A stretch of 32,979 bases of DNA. Source: Hasllibacter sp. GTDB taxonomy: Bacteria; Pseudomonadota; Alphaproteobacteria; Rhodobacterales; Rhodobacteraceae. Location of the stretch: positions 1 through 32,979 of the forward strand of contig JANQKA010000011.1 of the NCBI GenBank assembly GCA_028281405.1, given 5' to 3'. A model generated the notes under the pieces. The model was not told the DNA's origin. It worked only from the letters and a program-made list of their open reading frames with translations, and did not search any database. Every line of letters begins with the position of its first letter. Within the stretch, counting starts at the first letter, position 1. This document shows positions 8,701 through 17,788 of the stretch, in pieces. The position numbers were made by a program, and so were the translations under genes.

Positions 8701-11325
8701 GGCGTCCAGACGATTACGCCGGGCGAGGGAGACGACAGGATCGACGGCGGAGCGGGAGACGACATCGTCATCTACGAAGGGATGCGGGACGAGTATGAAA
8801 TCACGAGGGAACGGGTCGCCGACGGCGCCGAACGCTACATCCGGATCATCGTCGACGACACTGCGGACGACGGAAACACGGATGGAACCGACGAGGGCCG
8901 CGACACGTTGCGCAACATCGCGACACTGCGGTTTGGTGGCTTGTCCGGCACCGACACGAGCGTGTCGAGCCTGAGTTCCATCGCCATCTCCCTCCAACTC
9001 AACATGGGCGGCGACGGCGACGACGAATTGACGTTCATGAGCGGCGACACCGGCGACTGGACCTTCGAAGGTGGAGACGGCGACGACACGATCCGGGCCG
9101 GTTCGGGAGACGACAGGATCGAAGGAGGAGACGGCGACGACAGGGTGGTCTACAACGGAAGCCGGGACGACTACACGATCACGACCGACCGCGTCACCCA
9201 CGACGGGGAAAGGACGACGCAGGTGACCGTGACCGGCCAGGGAATCGGAACCGACACGCTGCTCGGCATCGAGCGGATCGTGTTCGACGAGGGCACCGCC
9301 GACGACGAGGAAGACGACGAGACGGTGTTGGTGGCCGACCTGCCGACCAGCGAGGACAACGTCCTTTCCGGAGATCCGGACGCCGAAGGAGACGACGCCA
9401 ACGACACCATCGACGGGCTCGAGGGCGACGACACGATAACCGGCCACGGCGGGGACGACACGCTGATTGGCGGAGAAGGCGACGACACCCTCGACGGCGG
9501 AGACGGCGACGACACACTGCGCGGCGGGGATGACGACGACATTCTCAATGGCGGCGCGGGCAACGACATACTCGACGGCGGCGCGGGCGACGACATCCTC
9601 GACGGTGGCGAAGACAACACCGCCGACGACGGCGAAGGCGGCGATGGCGGCGATGGCGACGACGAACAGGAAGACAATGACAACGACACCGCGATCTACC
9701 AAGGCGCGGTATCCGAATACACCATCATGGAAGAGCAGACCGTGGTGGACGGCGAAACCATCACCCAATACATCATCGAGGACACCGCGGACGACGGAGA
9801 AACCGACGGAAGCGACGAGGGCCGCGACACATTGCGGAACATCGAGACGGTGAGATTCGGCGGCGCCAACATGATGATCGGCGATCTGGTCGTCACGGCC
9901 ATAGACGGAAGCGACGGGGACGATCCCGATCTGGTCGGCGACGACGGAGAGCAGGTGTTCCAAGGTCGCGGCGGCGACGACACGTTCAGGGGCGGAGGCG
10001 GCGACGACACGATCCACGGCCACACGCGCGGCGACGCCGGATCGAGCGCCGAAACGGACAGGGCGGTATACGAGGGAAGCCGGGACGACTACGCGCTCAC
10101 GACGAACCGCGTGGAGGTGGGCGGGACCACGATCACGCAGGTCACCGTGAGGGACAACAATGCCGATGACGGGCAGGAAGGTGTCGACCTGCTGAGTGGA
10201 ATCGAAGAGATCGTGTTCGAGTCGGGAACGCCCGACGACGACGAAGACGACGTAACCGTCGTCGTGTCCAATTTGCCCACTTCCGACTCCGACACATTGA
10301 CCGGCACCGACGGCGACGACATGATCGCCGCGATGGGCGGAGACGACAGGATAACCGGCGGCGCCGGCGACGACACGATCGACGGAGGCGCGGGGTTCTT
10401 CGACCGCTCCCTCTATGACGGCATGGTGGGGGATTACCTGTTCGACTACGACGCGGACGGAAATCTTCTCGTCATCGACAGCGAAGACGGCGGCGAGGAT
10501 GGAGTCGACGAAGGCCGTGACACGCTGATGAGCATCGAGCGGGTGCAATTCGACGGCCTGTCGCTGCAGGTCACGAACATACGCAACGGCGCCAACGAAA
10601 GCACGCCAAACGATGATGGAAACAGGGAGACCGTTGGCGGAAGTTCGACCGACATATTCCTCACCAGGCTCGGCGCCGACGACACGGTCGCGAACACCCA
10701 ATGGAGGGGAGAAGCCGGCGACGACATATTCCAGATATTTTCTCCGTCGGACCTCCCGGGGGACGATGCCGTGCTCACCATTTTCGACTTCCGCCGCCAA
10801 GAAGGCGAAGGAGACGACGCCGTTGAGGACGAGGACCGCATCGCTCTGGCCGACACCGCCGAACTCAGGGCCATCTCGACATCGCGTAGAACCGAAATGA
10901 TCGACGGTGAAGAAGCCACCACCACCGTCATATCCTTTGGCGGAGAGGAATCCATTATCCTCAGGGGGTACGGGGGCGAATTCACTCGGGGCGTGCACTA
11001 TTATTACGTGAAGGTCGCGGAGCGGGAGCCCGAGTCGGGAAACGCCCTCCGCCCGACCGCGAAACAGGAGATCACCGCCACCGCCATCGAACCGGATTCC
11101 GTGTCCGCGGTCAATCACGGCCCCCGGAGCGCGGAGGAGGAACCCGCGGGGGTATCGGAATTCACCGTTGACGATGACCCGGTCGAATCCGCGCGCGACC
11201 CGATCGACTCCACCACATCGGCGGACACGTCCCCGGACTCCGACCCGGAGGGCGACGCGGCGCCGGAAGGCGTGACGCTCGTCGCCGACCCCGAAACGGA
11301 TTACGTATTCTTCGACTTCGCGTAG
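5707..11325 (+). CDS. Giant acidic RTX (haemolysin-type calcium-binding) surface or secreted protein
   Basis: An 1872-residue, very acidic protein. After [20 protein letters not shown] come a hydrophobic Gly/Ala stretch ending ALAQ and a second one near residue 120 ([12 protein letters not shown]). Two cadherin/dystroglycan-like domains follow (about 135-325; [26 protein letters not shown]). From about residue 335 there are ten modules of 100-150 residues. Each has GGxGxDx(L/I/F) nonapeptides that should form calcium-binding beta-rolls, then a linker of the type DTAVYxGxRxDY ... DGxDEGRDTLxxIExLxFA. The last 300 residues lack nonapeptides and end in DYVFFDFA, a plausible type I secretion signal. 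The ATG at 5707 is chosen for GAGAGA upstream and the promoter ahead of it; an in-frame ATG at residue 8 is an alternative. Likely an adhesin or cell-surface layer protein. No enzymatic domain was seen, and no type I transporter genes are nearby. Confidence 0.88.
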   Translation: MRSDNPLMTNTPRRARDSLGLTAGAAAVLGAGGGALAQEAEEFVPIDTSEVTLAQGADGVLTINRPDADPILLQPDSYRVVDGVFQVPSELASSLGIDVARESNLGVRILETSAGIALAAGVVVAGDRPQTPTDAPPTVSPLADRAETIGNPIETINLFDVFSDPENGPLTYTATGLDDTGLSLRGGRISGTLEDTVTEDVTVDVRATDFRGGYATDTFVIEVNTMPVVGADATSLDGTTRIALVNEEIAAFNVDGRYTDPDEDELTITVSGLPSGVEYDESTGDIAGTPTREGERSVTVTISDESRGGSFTETFTFRVVPMGLELEGSPDANDVLTGMTGNDTLRGYGGDDTLEGGASNDFLHGGPGDDSIFGHTEDDAGDGNDIDTAVYENDRDDYDVVKAMVTEDGETSLLVYVDDISDDGETDGTDEGRDTLRDIDVLRFADGEVSVSDDLDLTSVTGDEEDNTLTGNDEGQTIEGYAGDDTLIGEGGDDIFRGGEGDDGIFGHAEDEDGEGDEVDTAVYEGDFADYMVRKERVFDADGDPDFIRVHVEDIADDGNTDGTDEGSDALRDVEVLRFANIDNFSVENDLEFDLLTGTDGNDDFSGGDRDETIQGLGGNDMIRGGRGDDTIYGHAEEPEEGESDFGTDTAVYDGERDDYTITEEQVVMDGELVTRVIVEDTGENGGADGVDEGRDTLIGIEILQFADFDEFRVSSELTLSSITGSEGNDELIGESGDQTIMGLGGPDSIEGRSGNDTIDGGAGDDTINGDSGGDTITGGAGDDTIDGGSSSDTAVYSGNRAEYMITEVMVWVNGNPVTRLAVEDTAPDGGTDGVDEGRDTLNSVETLQFADETSVTVSGLNNLEVTHYIGDGEDNEVTAADGDETLEGGRGDDTLDGGAGDDSIDGGEGNDTAVYDGNRSDYTLDKTVVFEDGEFVTLVTVRDSSSGGADGVNEGEDTLRNVEILQFANDQDFSVADDLSITTITGTENGDILTGEDGVQTITPGEGDDRIDGGAGDDIVIYEGMRDEYEITRERVADGAERYIRIIVDDTADDGNTDGTDEGRDTLRNIATLRFGGLSGTDTSVSSLSSIAISLQLNMGGDGDDELTFMSGDTGDWTFEGGDGDDTIRAGSGDDRIEGGDGDDRVVYNGSRDDYTITTDRVTHDGERTTQVTVTGQGIGTDTLLGIERIVFDEGTADDEEDDETVLVADLPTSEDNVLSGDPDAEGDDANDTIDGLEGDDTITGHGGDDTLIGGEGDDTLDGGDGDDTLRGGDDDDILNGGAGNDILDGGAGDDILDGGEDNTADDGEGGDGGDGDDEQEDNDNDTAIYQGAVSEYTIMEEQTVVDGETITQYIIEDTADDGETDGSDEGRDTLRNIETVRFGGANMMIGDLVVTAIDGSDGDDPDLVGDDGEQVFQGRGGDDTFRGGGGDDTIHGHTRGDAGSSAETDRAVYEGSRDDYALTTNRVEVGGTTITQVTVRDNNADDGQEGVDLLSGIEEIVFESGTPDDDEDDVTVVVSNLPTSDSDTLTGTDGDDMIAAMGGDDRITGGAGDDTIDGGAGFFDRSLYDGMVGDYLFDYDADGNLLVIDSEDGGEDGVDEGRDTLMSIERVQFDGLSLQVTNIRNGANESTPNDDGNRETVGGSSTDIFLTRLGADDTVANTQWRGEAGDDIFQIFSPSDLPGDDAVLTIFDFRRQEGEGDDAVEDEDRIALADTAELRAISTSRRTEMIDGEEATTTVISFGGEESIILRGYGGEFTRGVHYYYVKVAEREPESGNALRPTAKQEITATAIEPDSVSAVNHGPRSAEEEPAGVSEFTVDDDPVESARDPIDSTTSADTSPDSDPEGDAAPEGVTLVADPETDYVFFDFA
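6694..10600 (+). repeat. Ten-module repeat region within the RTX gene
   Basis: The coding sequence repeats the TAVY-type linker ten times (starts near 6869, 7266, 7656, 8085, 8442, 8767, 9145, 9688, 10060 and 10399), each copy separated by one to ten calcium-binding nonapeptides. Runs of GGCGACGACAC-like sequence recur throughout. Linkers are clearly homologous but diverged, so this is an old expansion rather than a recent slippage array. The nonapeptide block in module 7 (about 9409-9611) is the longest and most regular. Confidence 0.8.
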
Positions 11326-11334
11326 TCGGTTCGC

Positions 11335-11362
11335 CGGACTCCGCCGTATTGCGGAGGTTCCG
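11335..11362 (+). terminator. Hairpin between the RTX gene and the methyltransferase gene
   Basis: CTCCGC and GCGGAG pair around a 6-nt loop, extended by CGGA with TCCG across a 2-nt bulge. It starts 10 bp after the RTX stop codon. There is no T-run, so it is a weak terminator or an attenuating or processing hairpin rather than a classic intrinsic terminator. Confidence 0.4.
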
Positions 11363-11385
11363 GGTCGGATTGTGATGATTTGAAC

Positions 11386-11390
11386 GGAGG
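11386..11390 (+). promoter_or_regulatory. Ribosome binding site deciding the methyltransferase start
   Basis: GGAGG ends 8 nt before the GTG at 11399-11401. An earlier in-frame GTG at 11390-11392 overlaps this site and cannot use it, so the later GTG is preferred. Confidence 0.6.
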
Positions 11391-11398
11391 TGGCAGCC

Positions 11399-13606
11399 GT
11401 GGAGTTCAATGGCCGCGCCGCGCAGGAATGCTTCGATCTGCGGCCGGACACCGCTTCCGTGGAGGCGGTTCCGGAATTCGTCGGTCCCTGCGCCCTCGAA
11501 GACGACGACTTCCCGTTCGAGGAGATCAGCGCCGTCGCCCAGGCGGAAAGCTGGCGCAAGGAAATCAACCGCCCCATTTACCATGTCCACAAATGGTGGG
11601 CACAACGCCTCGGATCCGTGTTCCGCGCCATTCTCATAGGAGCCCTGACTCCCGCGGGAACCGATGTTCTCAACAAATTCTACCGTCCCATCCGATTTCA
11701 CGGGCGAACCGTGTTCGACCCGTTCATGGGAAGCGGAACCACAATCGGAGAAGCGGTCAAACTCGGGGCGTCAGCCATTGGGCGCGACATCAATCCCGTC
11801 GCTCACTTCCTGGTCCGAAACGCCTTGGCGATCCACGACCGCGCCGCCGTCCACGAAACATTTCAAAGTATCGAACGTGATGTGGCCGATCCAATCCGGA
11901 ATCATTACAAGACTAAAATGCCGGATGGGGGGAATGCGGATGTTCTATACTATTTTTGGGTGAAACGGGTGGATTGCCCCGAATGCGGCCGCGATGTGGA
12001 CCTATTTCCCTCGATGGTGTTCGCGAAGCACTCCAACCCGCGCGTTCATCCCGAGGCCAAAGCGGTTTGCCCGACCTGCGGGGAAGTGAACTCCGTGCTT
12101 CACGACGACAATCACGCGACCTGCGCGCGTTGCGCCTCCGAATTCAATCCACAAAGTGGAGCGGCCAATGGGAGAAAAGCGGTCTGTCCGAATTGCGACC
12201 ATGAATTTCAAATCGTCAAGACGGTTCGCGACGGGGGGGCCCCTCCATCCCACCATCTCTACGCCAAACTCGCGCTCGCGCCCGATGGAACGAAATTCTA
12301 CGCGGCGGCGACCGACGAAGACCACCGCTCCTACGCATCCGCCCAAAAGGAATTGATCGCGCGCGACAACGCCTATCCGGTTGTCGGCATCAAACCCGGA
12401 TACAACACCAACCAGGCGCTCGGATACAATTATCGTCATTGGCATGAAATGTTCAACGACCGTCAACTTCTTTGCCTATCAATTCTCGCGGAAAGAATTC
12501 GCGGTATACACGACCCGGCTTTGCGGGATCTGTTCACATGCCTATTTTCCGGGACGCTTGAATTCAACAATCTGTTCGCTTCCTACAAGGGGGAGGGAAC
12601 CGGCGCCGTCCGGCACATGTTCGCGCATCATATCCTGAAGCCCGAGCGCACTCCGATCGAGGCGAATATCTGGGGCACGCGCAAAAGTTCGGGATCATTC
12701 ATAACCATGTTCGAAGGCCGGATCCGCCGAGCCATGGACTACGCCGACAATCCTTTCGAACTCGGCGTCCTCAACGCGACAGGAAAGAAATCCACTCGGA
12801 AAATATATGGCTTGTCCGAACCAATCGGTTCCAGCATCGCCGACGATTTCATTTCGTTCAAGAACGGAAAGCGCGTCTATCTTTCGTGCGGCGATTCCAG
12901 CTTGACTGATATCGCAGACGGCGCGGTCGATGTCATTGTCACGGACCCTCCATTCTTCGACAATGTTCACTACTCGCAGCTCGCCGACTTTTTTCACGTT
13001 TGGCAGAGACATATTCTCGGCGAAGGCGGCGCGCGCTCAAGCGACAGCACCCGATCCCCCGCGGAAGTGCAGAATGCCGATGTATCCTCGTTCACAAAGA
13101 GATTGGGGGCGGTATTCGGGGAATGCCACCGTGTGCTGTCCGATCGTGGTTTGCTGGCCTTCACCTACCATCACTCCCGATCCGAAGGATGGATTTCGGT
13201 GTTGCGCGCGGTCATGGAATCCGAATTCGAAATCAGCGCGGCGTTTCCAGTCAAATCCGAGATGTCCGTGGCCATGCCGAAAACCCAGGCAAAGGAGCCA
13301 ATCGACCTGGATATCGTATTGGTTTGCCGGAAACTGCGCCGGGAGAAAGGCCATCGGCGCGATGTCGATCTTTGGAGCGCGGTTCACTCAAAGTCCGCAA
13401 ATCAAATAAATCGGCTCCGCGCGGCGGGCAGGAAACTCAGTCGGAATGATTCACGCATAATCATCATGGCTCAGTTGATTCGAATGCTGTCCCGGTCCCG
13501 AACAATGGATTCCGCCCTGTCAATACTGCATGAAAGCGAGAATGAAATAGAATCCCGCATCGAGGCGCTTCATTCCCCCGGGGTGCTCGACGGAGTCGTA
13601 TCATGA
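11399..13606 (+). CDS. DNA methyltransferase (adenine-N6/cytosine-N4 type) with embedded zinc knuckles
   Basis: A 735-residue methyltransferase. INRPIYHVHKWWAQRLGSVF (about residues 57-76) resembles the HKWWARR signature of DUF1156-like DNA methylases. DPFMGSGTT (107-115) is the SAM-binding motif I and DPPFFDNVHYS (516-526) the catalytic motif IV. The order I then IV, with about 400 residues between, is the alpha-type arrangement. The insert carries four CxxC knuckles (about 193, 224, 242 and 263), probably two zinc ribbons in the target-recognition part. The stop overlaps the ATG of the next gene (ATGA at 13603-13606), so the two proteins are made together. GC content is visibly lower than in the flanking genes, pointing to horizontal transfer. 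Most likely the modification half of a restriction-modification system; the target sequence is unknown. Confidence 0.82.
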   Translation: MEFNGRAAQECFDLRPDTASVEAVPEFVGPCALEDDDFPFEEISAVAQAESWRKEINRPIYHVHKWWAQRLGSVFRAILIGALTPAGTDVLNKFYRPIRFHGRTVFDPFMGSGTTIGEAVKLGASAIGRDINPVAHFLVRNALAIHDRAAVHETFQSIERDVADPIRNHYKTKMPDGGNADVLYYFWVKRVDCPECGRDVDLFPSMVFAKHSNPRVHPEAKAVCPTCGEVNSVLHDDNHATCARCASEFNPQSGAANGRKAVCPNCDHEFQIVKTVRDGGAPPSHHLYAKLALAPDGTKFYAAATDEDHRSYASAQKELIARDNAYPVVGIKPGYNTNQALGYNYRHWHEMFNDRQLLCLSILAERIRGIHDPALRDLFTCLFSGTLEFNNLFASYKGEGTGAVRHMFAHHILKPERTPIEANIWGTRKSSGSFITMFEGRIRRAMDYADNPFELGVLNATGKKSTRKIYGLSEPIGSSIADDFISFKNGKRVYLSCGDSSLTDIADGAVDVIVTDPPFFDNVHYSQLADFFHVWQRHILGEGGARSSDSTRSPAEVQNADVSSFTKRLGAVFGECHRVLSDRGLLAFTYHHSRSEGWISVLRAVMESEFEISAAFPVKSEMSVAMPKTQAKEPIDLDIVLVCRKLRREKGHRRDVDLWSAVHSKSANQINRLRAAGRKLSRNDSRIIIMAQLIRMLSRSRTMDSALSILHESENEIESRIEALHSPGVLDGVVS

Positions 13607-14355
13607 GCACCGTTTGTCCCTTGTTCAAGCAATGCGTGTCCGCAATTCGTCAAAACGTTTTTATCGAACGGATGAACGTGGGGGACAAGGAATTCCACTT
13701 CCAGAACTGGTTCGAAGCCCGATTGAACGACCTTGGCGAGTCCCACGACAGGCCGAGCCGGAACACTTACCCCGACTTCAGGCTGGTCCGCCATGCGGAG
13801 GGGTATGAACTGAAGGGGCTGGCCTATCCTGGCCGACATGCGAATTTCGACTGCAACAGCCGACCGCCCTGCGGTGAACATAACGACCGCCGGATATTTT
13901 ATGTGTTTGGCCGCTACCCGGCGAATCCGGACGGTGACCTGTATCCTGTCCTTGATTTGGTCATGTGCCATGGAGACTTCTTGAACGCCGACAACATGTA
14001 TTTTCACGAAAACAAAAGCTTTCGGGGATTCGGCGCGTACGGTGATATTCTCGTGCGGGACAGAAAGATGTATGTCGCCCCGACTCCCTTCGCCTTGGCG
14101 GACGGAACCGCTCACCATCGAACGCTTATATTACCCAACCATATGCCGGTCGATGACGATTTGATCGAAGTCGCGACCTTGGTCCGCCGCGAAGTCGACC
14201 ATGTGGTGATATCGTATCATTTCGATATGCGCGCCAATGAATTAAAAACGGAATTCGCCCCGAATCCAAACATGGGAAGGGAGCATGCGTTCAAAGCGTA
14301 CAGGTTGAAGGGCGATCCGTTGGGCGCGGTTACTTTGGCGGAACATTCCCGATAA
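13603..14355 (+). CDS. Putative PD-(D/E)XK restriction endonuclease
   Basis: A 250-residue protein with no family I can name with certainty. YPDFRLV at residues 56-62 followed by YELKGL at 68-73 gives P57-D58 ... E69-x-K71, the classic metal-binding core of PD-(D/E)XK nucleases. An upstream helix (FQNWFEARLNDL) supplies a Glu of the kind often found in that fold. The ATG overlaps the methyltransferase stop codon, so it is translationally coupled and probably the restriction half of the pair. Like its partner it is less GC-rich than the neighbours. No HNH, GIY-YIG or helicase motif is present. An alternative is a nuclease of another defence system that uses the same methylase type. The pairing is seen; the cleavage activity is inferred. 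Confidence 0.65.
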   Translation: MSTVCPLFKQCVSAIRQNVFIERMNVGDKEFHFQNWFEARLNDLGESHDRPSRNTYPDFRLVRHAEGYELKGLAYPGRHANFDCNSRPPCGEHNDRRIFYVFGRYPANPDGDLYPVLDLVMCHGDFLNADNMYFHENKSFRGFGAYGDILVRDRKMYVAPTPFALADGTAHHRTLILPNHMPVDDDLIEVATLVRREVDHVVISYHFDMRANELKTEFAPNPNMGREHAFKAYRLKGDPLGAVTLAEHSR

Positions 14356-15161
14356 AAGGTGAATCCCGCCAAATCGGATACTTCGTTCATCAATGGTGTC
14401 GACGGCTTGTCCCCGATTATCCGGATGGCCGCGCCATCGAATCCCTTCATTGATTATTTACGAAGATTGACCTTTCGTCAAGCGGGACAATCAGTTCGGA
14501 GGCGATTTCCCGTCCCGCGCGATCGAGGACGTGGACTGCGGCGGCGAACATGCCCGCGGTTTCCCGGATTACCCCGAATACCGGCATCCCGCTCCGGACC
14601 TTCCCGCCGGAGCGCGCCCTCCCAAGTCATCACCGCCATGGATACGTTCAACCGCGAAATTCCAATTGCCCCGCCCGCCGCAGTTTTACTCCACGATGCG
14701 CCGCTTCCCGTCGTGGCGGGGGACGGCCGGCGATGAATGGGCCGCACCGAACCGTTCGCACCGCAGTCCGCGGATCCATTCAATGCGGCGCGCCGCCTGG
14801 ATTCCGCGTGGAATATCAAGTACTCCATGGTCCTGAACGTTCGGAACTGAGCGAGGGCGACGCGCTTCCATCGGCCACATTTCAAGTCAAACCGATTCCC
14901 TTCGCATCCTTGTCTCCCGCGGTCGGAGCGCCCCTTCGAACCGTCACATGATGTCACGCTTCCGCTCAAATCCGGACTTCCCGAACAGAACATGTCGCGC
15001 CACGCCCCTCTCCGCCACGCGGGGACGATCCCGCCAACCTCGATGGATAAAACCCGGTTGACCCCCATGAAAGGATGATGTATGTGGTGCCCCGAGTAAG
15101 AGCGGCCGGCGTCCGGGATGGACGTTTCGACCGGTTCCCGCGGCCATGCACCCGAATCGAT
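14356..15161. other. Spacer between nuclease gene and bpt, no gene seen
   Basis: About 800 bp. Frames open on both strands have no recognisable domain and read as Arg/Pro/Ser-rich. The left end stays AT-richer as far as about 14480, like the preceding two genes, so the boundary of the transferred block may lie there. No integrase, tRNA or direct repeat marking an insertion was found. Confidence 0.45.
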
Positions 15162-15998
15162 ATGCGCCAATCACGTCCCGCATCCACGCAATTCCTGCTC
15201 ACGGCCTCCCATCCCTGCCCGTACCTCGACGGCAGGGTTGAGCGGAAGCTGTTCACGCAGTTGAACGACCGCGAGACCGCCGACACGCTCAACAGCCGCC
15301 TAACGGCGCAGGGATTCCGCCGGTCGCGGAACGTGATCTATCGCCCCGCCTGCGAGGAATGCGCGGCCTGCATGTCCGCGCGCATACGGGTCGCGGATTT
15401 CAAGCCCACACGGTCGCATCGGAAAATCCTGGCCCGCAACGCCGACATCCGCCGCGATTCGGCTTCGCCTTGGGCGACGGAGGAGCAATTCGAGTTATTC
15501 CGCCGCTACCTCCGTTCCCGCCACTCTTCCGGCGGCATGACCGACATGGATATTTTCGAATTCGCCGCCATGATGGAAGAAACCTCCGTCCAGTCCCAGG
15601 TCGTTCAATACGTCCTGACGTCGGACGACGGCGGGAAGCGGCTGGTCGGAGTGTGTCTGACGGATGTGCTGGATGACGCGCTATCGATGATGTACTCGTT
15701 CTTCGACACATCCGAGCCGCGCCGCTCCCTCGGCACCCATATAATACTCGATCACATCGACGTAGCCCGGCGGTCGGGATTGAGCCACGTTTACCTCGGC
15801 TACTGGATCCCCGGCGCCCCGAAGATGGATTACAAGGCCCGATTCAGCGGTTTCGAGATATTTCACCGCGAAAAGTGGATCCGGCCCAAGGATCCAATAC
15901 GCGAGCCACCGAATACGAGCCCTCCGGAAAACGACGACATTGTTCGCCAGGTGAACCGCATTTCGCTTCCCGCCACGGCGAATGCGCGGACCACCTGA
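15162..15998 (+). CDS. bpt: Aspartate/glutamate leucyltransferase (N-end rule)
   Basis: Transfers Leu from Leu-tRNA to proteins with N-terminal Asp or Glu, marking them for ClpS/ClpAP degradation. The 278-residue product has FLLTASHPCPYLDGRVERKL near the N-terminus, YRPACEECAACMSARI with Cys64, Cys67 and Cys70, and YLGYWIPGAPKMDYKARF, all hallmarks of the bacterial Ate/Bpt family (GNAT-like C-terminal half). The ATG at 15162 is chosen because family members start about ten residues before the FLLT segment; the frame is open back to 15075, but that stretch is not conserved-looking. No clear Shine-Dalgarno. The length is somewhat above the usual 240-250 because of a polar C-terminal tail. It converges on purQ. 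Confidence 0.94.
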   Translation: MRQSRPASTQFLLTASHPCPYLDGRVERKLFTQLNDRETADTLNSRLTAQGFRRSRNVIYRPACEECAACMSARIRVADFKPTRSHRKILARNADIRRDSASPWATEEQFELFRRYLRSRHSSGGMTDMDIFEFAAMMEETSVQSQVVQYVLTSDDGGKRLVGVCLTDVLDDALSMMYSFFDTSEPRRSLGTHIILDHIDVARRSGLSHVYLGYWIPGAPKMDYKARFSGFEIFHREKWIRPKDPIREPPNTSPPENDDIVRQVNRISLPATANARTT

Positions 15999-16493
15999 AA
16001 TTCCTCCCCGCGGGAAAATCGTCATGCGCCGCCACCTTGCCGCCCGGTTGGCCGTCCCGAACCAAAGCATCCAACACGGCCAGCAAACTCCGCGAAAATT
16101 CGACGTGCCCGTTGCGCTGTGGCGGTCCCCCCCGATGGAGGAATTGTCCGCGCCGACTTACCACCCAACGGGCGCGCCGGGTGGCGTGGCGGGCCCCGTC
16201 CGGCCCGCGTGGCGGCGCGGCCAACCGGAATAATCCGTCATGGCCGGGAGTGGCATCCCGGTTGGAATAGGATCCGTGTCGCCGGCCCCGTCCGCGCGGC
16301 CTCCCGCTTACCGACGAGAATCGAACTCACGGTTCAACGCGGCGGGTCCGGCATTCATTGGAGACGCGCGGAACATCCTCACTCGTTGGTCGCCGGCACG
16401 CCCGGCGCCACCGCGCATCCCGGCGGTCAAACGGAACACCGGGCGCGCGGCTCCGACGGCGTGTCAAATCCAATCGACGCCCACCGGGCTCGG
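15999..16493. other. Convergent spacer between bpt and purQ
   Basis: About 495 bp between two genes that point at each other. It contains a small hairpin (CCGGGA-GTGGCA-TCCCGG, 16244-16261) that could help end transcription, though it lacks a T-run. No coding signal was seen. A GTTCGATTC-like word on the minus strand near 16317 recalls a tRNA T-loop, but no tRNA can be built around it. Confidence 0.45.
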
Positions 16494-17168
16494 TCAGACT
16501 CCAGCGGTTTCCAACGCGCCCACCACCCCTTCGAACAGCGTCGAACCGTCCATCCCTCCCAGAGCGGGGTCCACGACCCGCTCGGGGTGCGGCATCATGC
16601 CGAGGATGCGCCTGTTCGGACTGAGAACGCCGGCTATATCCCGGGCGGACCCATTTGGATTCGAGAGATATGTGAAGGCGATCCGATCCTCCCCGGTCAA
16701 ACGATCCAGTGTGTCGGAGTCGGCGGTGTAGTTGCCGTCATGATGGGCGATGGGAATCCGAATAACGCCGTTCTCCCCGTAGCCCTCGGTGAAGGCGCTC
16801 CGCGTTGTTTCCACGCGCAAGGCTTGGGTGTTGCAGACGAATTTCAGTCCGGAGTTCCTCATCAGGACGCCGGGCAGCAGTCCGGTTTCGGTCAATATCT
16901 GGAACCCGTTGCAGATGCCCAGCACATGGCCACCCCGCTCCGCGTGTCCCTTGACCGCGCCTACGATGGCGGACCGGGCGGCGATGGCGCCGCAGCGCAG
17001 GTGATCCCCGTAGGAAAATCCGCCCGGCAGGCCCACGAGATCCACGCCTTTCGGCAAATCGGTCTCCTTGTGCCAGACCATCTCGACCTCCGCCCCGGAG
17101 CGGGCGAGCGCGACGGCGAGATCGCGATCGCAATTCGAACCGGGAAAAACAATGACGGCGGCTTTCAC
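16494..17168 (-). CDS. purQ: Phosphoribosylformylglycinamidine synthase subunit PurQ
   Basis: Glutaminase subunit of the PurS-PurQ-PurL complex, which supplies ammonia for converting FGAR to FGAM in purine synthesis. The 224-residue class I amidotransferase shows [14 protein letters not shown] at the start, the nucleophile Cys86 in LGICNGFQ, and His194/Glu196 in MMPHPERV. The GTG at 17166-17168 gives the usual PurQ N-terminus ([12 protein letters not shown]); the frame stays open further upstream, but those residues are not PurQ-like. The preceding GGGGCGG is a weak ribosome binding site. Unusually, 304 bp separate it from purS, where many genomes have an overlap. purL is not downstream; bpt on the other strand follows. 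Confidence 0.96.
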   Translation of the reverse strand: MKAAVIVFPGSNCDRDLAVALARSGAEVEMVWHKETDLPKGVDLVGLPGGFSYGDHLRCGAIAARSAIVGAVKGHAERGGHVLGICNGFQILTETGLLPGVLMRNSGLKFVCNTQALRVETTRSAFTEGYGENGVIRIPIAHHDGNYTADSDTLDRLTGEDRIAFTYLSNPNGSARDIAGVLSPNRRILGMMPHPERVVDPALGGMDGSTLFEGVVGALETAGV

Positions 17169-17472
17169 GATCCGCCCCGTCGATGGTTCGGAGCCGCCGA
17201 AGCGTCCGGCGGCGCTTCGGACTCCGCGCATCCATGCGCGCCCACCTGGGCCCGCGCGGCGCTCCCACGGAGTCCCGGTCCCCCTCCCCGCTCCCGCTTT
17301 TCAAACCATTCCGCCAAGCGGCGATTCCAGGGCGCGGCGTGCGACCCGCGACAGCCCTCCGATTCAGGGAGGCGCTTCCGCCGACGGAGTGAAGCGGTCC
17401 ACGCTCCCCGCCGGGGATTCCCCCCGCGCGGCGCCCCTGCGCCATCCTTGTCGAGCCGGTCCGCCGCTCGCA
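17169..17472. other. Long purS-purQ intercistronic gap
   Basis: 304 bp inside what should be a tight operon. No convincing gene in either direction. It contains the hairpin at 17197-17220. purQ may therefore have its own promoter here, or the gap may be expanded junk like the other long spacers in this window. Confidence 0.45.
17197..17220 (-). promoter_or_regulatory. Hairpin in the purS-purQ gap
   Basis: Perfect 8-bp stem CCGAAGCG/CGCTTCGG around an 8-nt loop, 28 bp upstream of the purQ GTG. Too close to purQ and without a T-run for a normal terminator; a role in purQ translation or mRNA stability is possible. Confidence 0.4.
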
Positions 17473-17703
17473 TCAGCCGATCTCGATCCGGTAGGTCTCG
17501 ATGACGGTATTCGCGAGTAGTTTTTCGCACATCGCCCGCACGTCGTCCTTCGTCGTTCCATCTGCGAGGTCGAGTTCGATAATTTTGCCTTGCCGAACCT
17601 TGGAGACCCCATCAAACCCGAGTGACCCCAGCGCGTGGCACACCGCCTCGCCCTGCGGGTCGAGCACTCCGTCCTTCAGCATCACCTCGACCTTGGCGCG
17701 CAT
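17473..17703 (-). CDS. purS: Phosphoribosylformylglycinamidine synthase subunit PurS
   Basis: Small structural subunit that bridges PurQ and PurL and helps channel ammonia. The 76-residue product matches the PurS pattern: MRAKVEVMLKDGVLDPQGEA, LGSLGF, VRQGKIIELDL and a C-terminal YRIEI. The ATG at 17701-17703 has GGGAGG 5 nt upstream (17709-17714), which settles the start; the frame continues further upstream without PurS-like residues. It lies 85 bp after purC on the same strand and forms the purC-purS-purQ cluster common in alphaproteobacteria. Confidence 0.95.
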   Translation of the reverse strand: MRAKVEVMLKDGVLDPQGEAVCHALGSLGFDGVSKVRQGKIIELDLADGTTKDDVRAMCEKLLANTVIETYRIEIG

Positions 17704-17788
17704 GGAATCCTCCCGACCTTCGCCCTCGGGAGTATCCCGCGAACCGCCGGCCTTGTCCACAGGAGCCCGCCCGCGGGCCCGTGCGTGG

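Noticed and set aside
5272-11577. Minus-strand open frame of about 2100 residues opposite the RTX gene
   Set aside because: It mirrors the repetitive GAC/GGC codons of the plus-strand gene (long V/R/D-rich readings) and continues through spacer on both sides; no domain or ribosome binding site fits.
16313-16340. tRNA-like T-arm on the minus strand (GTGAG-TTCGATT-CTCGT) between bpt and purQ
   Set aside because: The arm pairs only with wobbles, and no matching acceptor strand, D-arm or anticodon arm can be placed upstream at tRNA distances.
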